Source: Patescibacteria group bacterium (GTDB lineage: Bacteria > Patescibacteriota > Gracilibacteria > UBA1369 > LOWO2-01-FULL-3). From it: 8,966 nt of DNA. Where the stretch lies: contig JAHIRL010000109.1 in assembly GCA_018818755.1 (NCBI GenBank), positions 1 through 8,966 of the forward strand, written 5' to 3'. Shown here piece by piece: positions 1-6,127 of the stretch. Every line of letters begins with the position of its first letter. The first letter of the stretch is position 1. The notes under the pieces were generated by a model. The model was not told the DNA's origin and did not search any database. It saw only the letters and a list, made by a program, of their open reading frames with translations. Made by a program: the position numbers and the translations under genes.

Positions 1-1
1 A

Positions 2-646
2 AATTTGGTTCGTAAACTTCTTGAACTCGAGATTCCTGAAGTAAAATCAGGCCTTGTGGAGATTAAGGCAATTGCACGAGAACCCGGTGTTAGGTGTAAA
101 GTGGCTGTTTCCTCGAGTGATGAGAAGATTGATCCAATCGGTTCATGTGTGGGGCAGAAAGGCGTGCGTGTCCAAAATATCATGGAGGAACTTAACGGCG
201 AGAGGATAGATATTATTCAATGGTCAGAGAAAATGGAGGATTTTATTAAGACTTCACTTGCTCCGGCTAAAACTGCAGTTATTAGATTGTTTGAAAAAGA
301 GAGAAGAGCAAAGGTTTATGTGGAATCGGATCAAAGGCCGCTGGCGATTGGAAAACAGGGACAAAATGTTAGGCTTGCTTCAATTTTGACCAATTGGGAG
401 ATAGATGTGCTTGATGTTTCTGATATGGATGAGGCTAAGAAAGAGGAGAAAGAAGCGAAAGAAGAGGCTAAGGCTAAAGAGGTAAAGGATCTTGATCTTA
501 ATAAGAAGCTGATAGAAAAGCTTGAGGCGGCTAATTTAAGTTCTGTTGAGCAAATAAAAGGACTTAGTGCCAAAGATTTCGCTGAGGTGGAGGGAATTGA
601 CGAGAAAGGTGCCAAAGCTATCTATGAAGCATTGAAAAAAGCTTAA
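2..646 (+). CDS. nusA: Transcription termination/antitermination factor NusA, 3' part
   Basis: The start lies outside the window; the frame is already open at base 2, so the apparent TTG at 5 is not a real start. NusA binds RNA polymerase and nascent RNA and modulates pausing, termination and antitermination. About 214 residues are visible, beginning just after the S1 domain. Counting from the TTG codon, KH1 has the GQKGVR loop at 50-55 (preceded by DPIGSCV), and KH2 has IGKQGQNVRLA at 115-125. A Lys/Glu/Ala-rich charged linker follows at about 140-165. The C-terminal helix-hairpin-helix-like module (about 167-213, with VEGIDEKGAKAIYEAL) resembles the C-terminal repeats of proteobacterial NusA, which many NusA proteins lack. 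The stop is TAA, and the last codons contain the -35 box of the next gene. The identity is secure from the KH region. Confidence 0.95.
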   Translation, partial: NLVRKLLELEIPEVKSGLVEIKAIAREPGVRCKVAVSSSDEKIDPIGSCVGQKGVRVQNIMEELNGERIDIIQWSEKMEDFIKTSLAPAKTAVIRLFEKERRAKVYVESDQRPLAIGKQGQNVRLASILTNWEIDVLDVSDMDEAKKEEKEAKEEAKAKEVKDLDLNKKLIEKLEAANLSSVEQIKGLSAKDFAEVEGIDEKGAKAIYEALKKA

Positions 647-660
647 TCTTCTGCTATAAT
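632..660 (+). promoter_or_regulatory. Sigma70-type promoter of pilB, extended -10
   Basis: TTGAAA (632-637), a 17-nt spacer, then a perfect TATAAT (655-660) preceded by TGC (652-654), which gives the extended -10 form TGnTATAAT. The -35 box lies inside the last codons of nusA. Predicted transcription start is about 667, leaving a leader of roughly 28 nt before the pilB ATG. It suggests pilB can be transcribed independently of the nusA operon. Confidence 0.75.
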
Positions 661-662
661 AC

Positions 663-690
663 TTAGATATCTTAGAACCTAAGAATCTAA
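663..690 (+). promoter_or_regulatory. 12-bp dyad/hairpin between pilB promoter and start codon
   Basis: TTAGAT (663-668), one unpaired A (669), TCTTAG (670-675), loop AAC (676-678), CTAAGA (679-684), ATCTAA (685-690). The arms are fully complementary over 12 bp apart from the bulged A. The dyad starts 3 nt after the -10 box, spans the predicted transcription start and ends 4 nt before the ATG. There is no following T-tract, so it is not a standard intrinsic terminator of nusA. It could be a repressor operator, or an RNA hairpin that limits pilB translation in read-through transcripts. The structure is read directly; its function is inferred. Confidence 0.5.
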
Positions 691-694
691 ATTT

Positions 695-2407
695 ATGGCA
701 GACTCTATAACAAGTGATAATAAAAAGGATTTACTTACTCAACCCATCAAAACTGATGATGTTGCTGTACCTGGTACGGGGGCGGCGAATGGGGTTGATA
801 GGGTGAATCGTGAGTTTCAGGAAAAGGCGGCGATGAAGTTGGCTCTCGATTCTAAAGTTCCTTATTTGGATATAGAAAAGGCTCCACTTAATCCGGATGT
901 GTTTAAGCTTATTACTGTTGAGCAGGCACAGGGTGGGCGAATGATCCCCTATTATAAAAATGGTAAGGATTTAAAACTGGTTGTGGAGGATCCGAATAAA
1001 CCGGAAACCAGAGCCGTGATTAAATCTCTGCAGGACGCAGGTTATACGGTCCTATTGAATCTTGCTTCTACGGCGGGGATTGATTATGCGCTTAAAGCTT
1101 ATGGTAAAACTCCTCAATATAAGAAACTGGATATTGTTGAAAATGTTGAAAAGATTGGAACTTATGAGAAAGAGCTTGAAGATTTGAGTTCTCTACCTGC
1201 TAAGTTGGATGTGGCTGTGGCTGAGGAAGCCTTGAATATGTTGAATATCGCTGCGGCTAAAACCGGCGCTTCCGACGCCCATTACGAACCCTTCCCAAAT
1301 ACTGTGCTTGTACGCTTTAGGATTGATGGAATGTTGCATCAGGTTTTTGAGATAAAACCGGCTACCTACAAGAATATTCTAAATCAGCTTAAATATAAGT
1401 GTAAGATGCAGTTGAATGTGAGTAATATTCCGCAGGATGGGCGTTTTGATTTTATGTTTAATGAACAAAAGATTGATGTTCGTGCAAATGCCATCCCCAC
1501 TCCGTCCGGAGAATCTTTTGTTTGCAGATTTTTGATTCCAAAAAAGGAGTTTATTGATTTTGATAAGCTTGGATTTCAGGGGCTTGCTCTTAAAAAAATT
1601 GAAGCGTCTTCCAAGATTTCGCACGGAATGGTTCTTTGTACAGGACCTACCGGTTCGGGTAAAACGACCACTCTCTATTCTATGCTTCAAAAAATGAACA
1701 CGCCGGAGAATAAAGTTATTACACTGGAGGATCCGGTGGAGTATCAATTGCCGGGAATCACTCATAGTCAGATCAATGAAAAGCGAGGCTATACTTTTGC
1801 AAGCGGCCTTAGGGCGGTTTTGCGCCAGGATCCGGATATTATAATGCTTGGAGAAATCCGGGATTTGGAAACGGCTGAAACTGCGGCACAGGCGGCATTG
1901 ACCGGTCATGTGCTACTTAGTACCCTGCATACAAATAGTGCTATTGAGGCGATTCCGAGGCTGATAAACATGGGATTGCCAAGATATGTGGTGTCTTCGG
2001 CTTTGGATACTATTATCGCCCAACGGTTGGTGAGAAAAGTTTGTCCGGATTGTCATGGAATGGAGGATATAAAGGAATCTGAGAGAGCTGATATGGAAAA
2101 GGTTCTTGGGGGGCTAAGTAAGATAAATTCAAATATTAAGGTGGAAATTCCAACTCAGGTGCCGAAGGCTCAGGGTTGTGAAAAATGTAGTCATACCGGG
2201 TATAAGGGGCGAATGGTTTTGACAGAGCTGATTGTGCTTGATGAAACAATGAAAAGATTGATCTTGAATGAGGCCAGTAGTGTGGATGTGATTATGGCCG
2301 CAAGAAAAAACGGTTTAATTACCATGAGGGAAGATGGATTTATGAAGGTTGCTCAAGGGGAAACTACAATGGAAGAGATTTACAGGGTGACAAATGTTAG
2401 CATCTAG
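695..2407 (+). CDS. pilB: Type IV pilus assembly ATPase PilB / GspE family
   Basis: A cytoplasmic hexameric ATPase of the secretion superfamily that drives pilin polymerisation in type IV pili or type II secretion. The 570 residues are typical for PilB. A T2SSE N-terminal domain lies at about 60-140. In the ATPase half I see the ASDAHYEP motif (192-199; usual form ASDIHxEP), VRFRIDGML (206-214), Walker A GPTGSGKT (317-324), the Asp box TLEDPVEY (343-350), Walker B with DIIMLGEIRD (381-390) and the His box TGHVLLSTLHTN (403-414). The zinc-binding CxxC pairs are C450/C453 and C495/C498. The first 50 residues are polar and probably flexible. The ATG has no Shine-Dalgarno but follows a strong promoter. 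No other pil genes are in view, so PilB versus GspE is decided only by overall form; a twitching retraction ATPase is unlikely because PilT lacks the N-domain and zinc motif. Its 3' end overlaps the convergent transporter gene by 11 bp. Confidence 0.93.
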   Translation: MADSITSDNKKDLLTQPIKTDDVAVPGTGAANGVDRVNREFQEKAAMKLALDSKVPYLDIEKAPLNPDVFKLITVEQAQGGRMIPYYKNGKDLKLVVEDPNKPETRAVIKSLQDAGYTVLLNLASTAGIDYALKAYGKTPQYKKLDIVENVEKIGTYEKELEDLSSLPAKLDVAVAEEALNMLNIAAAKTGASDAHYEPFPNTVLVRFRIDGMLHQVFEIKPATYKNILNQLKYKCKMQLNVSNIPQDGRFDFMFNEQKIDVRANAIPTPSGESFVCRFLIPKKEFIDFDKLGFQGLALKKIEASSKISHGMVLCTGPTGSGKTTTLYSMLQKMNTPENKVITLEDPVEYQLPGITHSQINEKRGYTFASGLRAVLRQDPDIIMLGEIRDLETAETAAQAALTGHVLLSTLHTNSAIEAIPRLINMGLPRYVVSSALDTIIAQRLVRKVCPDCHGMEDIKESERADMEKVLGGLSKINSNIKVEIPTQVPKAQGCEKCSHTGYKGRMVLTELIVLDETMKRLILNEASSVDVIMAARKNGLITMREDGFMKVAQGETTMEEIYRVTNVSI

Positions 2408-3587
2408 GTGCCCTGAGGGATTTTGATGCCCAAATTCCAGTTAGGAAAAATACTACACTCGCAAAAAGGAAGAGGTAATTGAAGGGAAGAAAATATAAAG
2501 ATAGAGCTCCAAGTGCGGGGGCTAGGAAGTAAGCAAGCGGATCGGCTGTCATATAGATCCCGTAAAGTTCATCCTCTTCTTCTTTGGGTAGGTGTTTGAA
2601 AAGATAATATTCCTGGAGCGGCTCTATCATCGCTGAACCTATACCAATAAGAATCAGTAGAATGAAATTTATCCAGGCAATTGGGTTGAGGAAGATTGCA
2701 AATAGTAGTATTCCCTGGAGTAAAAAACCATAAACAACTGGGATTCGAATTCCTTTTTTGTCGGCATATTTCCCGATCTTAACTTCCAAGAGGATCAAGG
2801 GCAAAATGCTCAATGCTAAAACCAAGCCGCTAACGCTTGCTTTATATCCCTCGCTTACAACATAAAGGGGAACATAGAGAAGCTTGAAGGAAAACCAGAT
2901 CATCAGAATTAAGGTAACTATGTAGGCTTTTGCGCGATCGGGATTCTTGAAAAATTTTGAAATATTTTTTAGTAGTTTTTGGGGGTTGGTTTTTTTGCGA
3001 TTAACAATTGCGGGATGTTTCTGGATGATATGTTGATGATAGAAATATAAATATCCAAGGAAGGCTATTAGGGCGGCTAGGATAAAAATAAATTCGTAAT
3101 TATAATATACTGCTAAAAATCCGCCGATGACTGGCCCAGCCATAAGTCCGATGTTGTGGAATTTGTAAAAAACTCCCTCTTCTTGGCCTAAGTTCTGATT
3201 TTTTGTAAAGTCCCGCACAAATAAAGAAAGGGCCATTAAAATAAAGAGTTTTACCCAAACTTTGACTGCTTGAAGAATGGATAGCTCACTGATGCGATTT
3301 ACAAAAATGAAAGAGAAGAATATCACGGCAGAGATTATCAATCCCCATTTGATGATTGTGGTTCTTTCTACCTTACTAAAGAGAACTGTACTGAGGATTG
3401 CCGCTAAAAGCATAGCGATGGCCATGGCCGCATAGAAAAGTGAAACCATCTCGTTTGTGCCAACAACTTCTTTTACAAAATTTGGAAAAATTGGCTGAAT
3501 TAAGCTGATGCTAAGACCAAAAATCAGGACCATCCAGGAAAAAGTGCGTCCTTTGGGATGGCTGTGATGGGTTCGGATTTTATGCAT
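2397..3587 (-). CDS. Major facilitator superfamily (MFS) transporter
   Basis: A 396-residue inner-membrane protein with about 12 hydrophobic segments in a 6+6 layout: roughly 15-37, 46-70, 78-97, 105-124, 144-162, 163-183, then a basic cytoplasmic loop (185-220), then 221-243, 251-268, 281-300, 303-320, 349-367 and 370-388. GKYADKKGIR (271-280) fits the MFS motif A between helices 8 and 9; the copy between helices 2 and 3 (SKVERTTIIK) is degenerate. This is the fold of proton-coupled efflux or uptake carriers; nothing visible fixes the substrate. The ATG follows the dprA stop after only 2 nt (TGATAATG), so it is probably translated by coupling from dprA. No Shine-Dalgarno is seen. Its tail overlaps the end of pilB, and there is no obvious terminator between the convergent genes. 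Confidence 0.85.
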   Translation of the reverse strand: MHKIRTHHSHPKGRTFSWMVLIFGLSISLIQPIFPNFVKEVVGTNEMVSLFYAAMAIAMLLAAILSTVLFSKVERTTIIKWGLIISAVIFFSFIFVNRISELSILQAVKVWVKLFILMALSLFVRDFTKNQNLGQEEGVFYKFHNIGLMAGPVIGGFLAVYYNYEFIFILAALIAFLGYLYFYHQHIIQKHPAIVNRKKTNPQKLLKNISKFFKNPDRAKAYIVTLILMIWFSFKLLYVPLYVVSEGYKASVSGLVLALSILPLILLEVKIGKYADKKGIRIPVVYGFLLQGILLFAIFLNPIAWINFILLILIGIGSAMIEPLQEYYLFKHLPKEEEDELYGIYMTADPLAYFLAPALGALSLYFLPFNYLFLFASVVFFLTGIWASKSLRAPRC

Positions 3588-3589
3588 TA

Positions 3590-4465
3590 TCAGATATTTC
3601 TCAAGTATTTCTTGTCTCTCATTGTAACTAAATTCTGAATTTCTAAAAGGGAAAGTGCCTCTAAAAATTCCTGAGCTTTAAGGTCTGTCTTTTTTTGGAG
3701 GAGTTCCAGACTGCGTGGACGGGTGGGGCTGAGTTGAGAAAGAAGGATTTTTTCCCCAAGACTGAGCCGTAAATGGTCTAGTGGGTTATTGGTTTTTTGG
3801 AAGCTTTCGAAAAGGTGTGGCTGTTTTTGGATGATCTCGATAATTTCTCTGCCATTGCGTACCGGGTAGGCGGCACCGTTTTGGAGGAGAGTGATTGGGC
3901 CCTGGGAATTGGGCAGATCAATATCACCGGGAACGGTAAAAATCTCGCGCCCTTGCTCCAAGGCGTATTTTGCAGTGATTAGGGCTCCGGATTTTATTGG
4001 GCATTCAATTACGAGGGTGGCGATGGATAGTCCGGAGATGATGCGGTTTCGTAGAGGAAAGTGGAAAGCGCGAGGTGGAGTTTTGGGGCCGTGTTCGGAA
4101 AGAATTAAGCCACCTTGTTTGATGATCTCTTGGGCCAGAGCTTCATTTTGTCGGGGATAGATTTCGTCGATTCCGTTGCCGAGAATAGCTATTGTGGGGA
4201 GAGAATTATTGATGGCTTCGCGGTGAGCGATGGTGTCGATTCCTTTGGCAAGACCGGAAACAATTGCAACATCGAGAATCGAGAGATCGAGAATAATTTG
4301 CTTGGTGATGTGTTTGCCGTAGTCGGAAAATTTTCTGGTGCCAACAATTGCGATGAGCGTTTTTTTGAGAATGTTCGGATTTCCGCGGAAGTAGAGTTGG
4401 CGGGGAGGGTTGTAGATTTGCTGGAGAAGTAAAGGAAAATCTGCAAGCTTAATTGGATTGGTCAT
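3590..4465 (-). CDS. dprA: DNA-processing protein DprA (DNA protecting protein, RecA loader)
   Basis: DprA binds incoming single-stranded DNA during natural transformation and loads RecA. From the ATG at 4465 it has 291 residues; an in-frame TTG at 4501 would add 12. Neither start has a Shine-Dalgarno, and I prefer ATG. The Rossmann (SLOG-type) core shows VGTRKFSDYG (41-50), SGLAKGID (70-77), ILGNGIDEIYP (94-104), HFPLRNRIISGLS (135-147, the ssDNA-binding region) and SGALITAKYALEQGR (159-173). A winged-helix domain follows at about 231-288. The N-terminal SAM-like domain of longer DprA proteins is missing or reduced, giving a short form. The stop is TGA followed at once by in-frame TAA, and the transporter ATG overlaps that TAA. 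With pilB nearby it suggests DNA-uptake capacity, although DprA is also widespread in non-competent bacteria. Confidence 0.95.
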   Translation of the reverse strand: MTNPIKLADFPLLLQQIYNPPRQLYFRGNPNILKKTLIAIVGTRKFSDYGKHITKQIILDLSILDVAIVSGLAKGIDTIAHREAINNSLPTIAILGNGIDEIYPRQNEALAQEIIKQGGLILSEHGPKTPPRAFHFPLRNRIISGLSIATLVIECPIKSGALITAKYALEQGREIFTVPGDIDLPNSQGPITLLQNGAAYPVRNGREIIEIIQKQPHLFESFQKTNNPLDHLRLSLGEKILLSQLSPTRPRSLELLQKKTDLKAQEFLEALSLLEIQNLVTMRDKKYLRNI

Positions 4466-4508
4466 GATTTTTTGGATTAGGTGACCAATCTGTTGTAGCA
4501 AAAAGTTC

Positions 4509-4534
4509 TAACAAAAACTTAACAAAAATGTTAG
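4509..4534 (-). repeat. Helically phased direct repeats plus inverted copy upstream of dprA
   Basis: On the plus strand TAACAAAAA occurs at 4509-4517 and again at 4520-4528, an 11-bp period (about one helical turn). It is followed at once by TGTTAG (4529-4534), the reverse complement of CTAACA at 4508-4513. The cluster sits 43-69 bp upstream of the dprA ATG. This is a possible regulator site; the sequence is AT-rich, so chance is a real alternative. Confidence 0.35.
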
Positions 4535-4556
4535 ATGTTTAAATGGGGGGAGTAAA
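4528..4556 (-). promoter_or_regulatory. Weak candidate promoter for dprA-MFS
   Basis: Read on the minus strand: TTTACT (4556-4551), a 17-nt spacer containing a run of six C, then TAACAT (4533-4528). Each box matches the sigma70 consensus at 4 of 6 positions. It is the best-spaced pair I found in the 4466-4589 interval, but it is weak, and its -10 overlaps the repeat cluster. Confidence 0.25.
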
Positions 4557-4589
4557 TATTTTTGTGAGTGGTCAGGCTTATAATCAGAA

Positions 4590-5045
4590 TTATAAATCTG
4601 AAATTTTCTCTCTTGTTTCTTCAGTAATGAGAGCCAACTCGAATTCAATAACTTCTCCACCTTTTTCCCGAACTAGTCTCACTTCTTGTTTTGATTGAGG
4701 ACCACCACCTACTCTTAAAATTCCATCGATGGAATTGATGAAAGTCTGGCTTTCATCTCCCCAATTTTCACCCACTATTTTTTTATCATCAACGGGGAAT
4801 AAAGGATATTCTTCAGCTTTTTTACAAGCTATACCAGATGTTTTCCACCCACGCTTTTGAGCCTCTTCATAGGCAATTGCAAGGACTCCAACATTTGTTA
4901 AGCCTGATACAATGTTAATTTCTGCATCTGGGTGATTTGTAGAAATTTGGTCAAAACCTTTATTGATCATTATTTTTGCCTCATCTTCGTCGAAATGTGA
5001 AGGTGGACAATAACCAACTACGCCAAAATTGTATTTTCCTGACAT
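4590..5045 (-). CDS. Small SLOG/LOG-like Rossmann-fold protein, function unknown
   Basis: A 151-residue soluble protein. It opens with a beta strand and glycine turn (FGVVGYCPPSHF, 7-18). It continues with NIVSGLTNVGVLAIAYEEAQKRG (44-66), where the SGxxNVG turn and following helix recall the nucleotide-binding loop of the SLOG superfamily (LOG/lysine-decarboxylase-like, DprA and MoCo-carrier-like proteins). The later stretch IDGILRVGGGPQSKQE (106-121) sits where LOG-type proteins carry GGGxGTxxE, so the threonine-containing turn is altered while the glycines and final Glu remain. From this I infer a small-molecule or nucleotide-binding protein. Its dprA neighbour shares the same superfamily fold. 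It has its own promoter and an inverted repeat around it, and base use is AT-rich compared with purM and dprA. I do not recognise a named family; cytokinin-type phosphoribohydrolase activity is not supported. Confidence 0.7.
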   Translation of the reverse strand: MSGKYNFGVVGYCPPSHFDEDEAKIMINKGFDQISTNHPDAEINIVSGLTNVGVLAIAYEEAQKRGWKTSGIACKKAEEYPLFPVDDKKIVGENWGDESQTFINSIDGILRVGGGPQSKQEVRLVREKGGEVIEFELALITEETREKISDL

Positions 5046-5050
5046 AAGTG

Positions 5051-5087
5051 TTAATTAGTGACAAGGGTGTATTTTAATACTAATTAA
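5051..5087 (-). promoter_or_regulatory. 9-bp perfect inverted repeat spanning the SLOG-gene -10 box
   Basis: TTAATTAGT (5051-5059) and ACTAATTAA (5079-5087) are exact reverse complements separated by 19 bp. One arm lies in the -35/-10 spacer of the SLOG-gene promoter and the other in its short leader, so the -10 box lies between the arms. That is a natural position for an operator. No T-tract follows, so a purM terminator is less likely. Confidence 0.4.
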
Positions 5088-5099
5088 GTCTAATTGCAA
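5071..5099 (-). promoter_or_regulatory. Promoter of the SLOG-like gene
   Basis: On the minus strand: TTGCAA (5099-5094), a 17-nt spacer, TAAAAT (5076-5071). Predicted start is about 5064, giving a leader of about 20 nt with no Shine-Dalgarno before the ATG at 5045. Confidence 0.55.
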
Positions 5100-5116
5100 G
5101 GACTAAACAAGGATAT

Positions 5117-6124
5117 CTATACCACCTCCCCAATCACACTCATCTCAATCCCATGCGTCTTACACGCCTCTTCTATCTTTTCCACATCATTGGATACTAA
5201 AATCATTCCCACTCCCATATTCCAGGTTCGGTAGGCTTCTTCTTTGGGGATATTGCCAAATTCTATGAGTCTTTGCATTGGCTCGTGTGGAGTTGGCAGG
5301 GCATTTAGATCAGCTTTGAAAGCGGTTTTTTTGAGGAGTCGATCAAGATTCCCCTGAATCCCCCCACCAGTTACATGAACTATTCCTTTGAGCTCGGCTT
5401 TTGGGGTTTCTTTGTGGCGACCATGCAGATCCATTATCAAACTGGAGTATATCCTTGAAGGAGTTAGGACAACTTCGCCCCAAGTCTTGTTTTGATCATA
5501 TTTTTCGTTTGGCCAATCTTTACCAAATTTTTCTTTGAGGACATAGCGAACCAGGGAGAATCCGTTGGATCTGAATCCGTCCGATTTTAGCCCGATAATT
5601 TTGTCTCCTGCTTGGATCTTTTCTCCTGTTATAACTTTATCTTTATCCACAACTCCGACAGCCGTGGCGTTCCAAACCCAAGAGTTTAGGCTATTTCCAA
5701 GCTCGGCGATCTCTCCACCCGGAATAACAATTTTGTGTTCCAGGGCTGCTTTTTCCAGTCCACCCATCAATCCCTGTACCCATTTTTCATTTAGATTATT
5801 TACATCCAGGGTGTTGCTAATGGAAATTGTTTCAGCTCCAATGCAAGCGGCGTCATCTGCAACCATGGCTACCAAATCATATCCAAGGGTGTCGAATTTT
5901 TCCAAGTGCTGAGCAATGTCGATTTTTGTTCCCACTCCGTCATCATTCTGTACGAGGTAATATTCGCCCATGTCTAGGAGACCGGTAAATCCTCCGTCTT
6001 CGGTGACTGGCTGGCCGAGCATTCCCGCGCGTCCTTTAAAGGTATTTTTGGCGGCGGTGTAAGCGATGGCGGAACACTTATCGCCCAGATCAATGTCTAC
6101 CCCCGAGTCTTTGTATGTAGCCAT
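5117..6124 (-). CDS. purM: Phosphoribosylformylglycinamidine cyclo-ligase (AIR synthase), divergent
   Basis: PurM closes the imidazole ring in purine synthesis: FGAM + ATP gives AIR + ADP + Pi. At 335 residues it is close to the usual length (about 345). Family signatures in order: TYKDSGVDID (3-12), DDGVGTK (61-67), DLVAMVADD (83-91), VIPGGEIAELG (133-143), GLKSDGFRSNGFSLVR (178-193), HVTGGGIQGNL (250-260) and MGVGMILV (304-311). Two sites differ from E. coli-type PurM. The stretch after GAE reads TISISNTLDVNN instead of a PLFFLDY-like segment, and the conserved His of the PHSNGYS motif is Arg (FRSNGFS). It may be a divergent but genuine PurM, or an AIR-synthase-fold enzyme with an altered role. 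The ATG lies 3 nt after the ftsE stop with no Shine-Dalgarno, so it is co-transcribed with and probably coupled to ftsE. No other purine gene is in the window. Confidence 0.85.
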   Translation of the reverse strand: MATYKDSGVDIDLGDKCSAIAYTAAKNTFKGRAGMLGQPVTEDGGFTGLLDMGEYYLVQNDDGVGTKIDIAQHLEKFDTLGYDLVAMVADDAACIGAETISISNTLDVNNLNEKWVQGLMGGLEKAALEHKIVIPGGEIAELGNSLNSWVWNATAVGVVDKDKVITGEKIQAGDKIIGLKSDGFRSNGFSLVRYVLKEKFGKDWPNEKYDQNKTWGEVVLTPSRIYSSLIMDLHGRHKETPKAELKGIVHVTGGGIQGNLDRLLKKTAFKADLNALPTPHEPMQRLIEFGNIPKEEAYRTWNMGVGMILVSNDVEKIEEACKTHGIEMSVIGEVV

Positions 6125-6127
6125 TTT

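Noticed and set aside
1379..1909. A 176-codon open frame antisense to pilB
   Set aside because: It lies wholly opposite the conserved ATPase core, has no promoter or family motifs, and its composition follows the pilB codons.
3590..3592. Possible UGA-glycine code (Gracilibacteria-type), since the one TGA stop is followed directly by TAA
   Set aside because: NusA, PilB, PurM, FtsE and Xer all read full length with no internal TGA at conserved glycines, so TGA is a stop here.
4585..4600. Imperfect palindrome over the stop of the SLOG gene, as a possible terminator, and a plus-strand TATAAT at 4579-4584
   Set aside because: The stem is short and AT-only in the middle with mismatches and no T-run; the TATAAT has no plus-strand gene downstream to serve.
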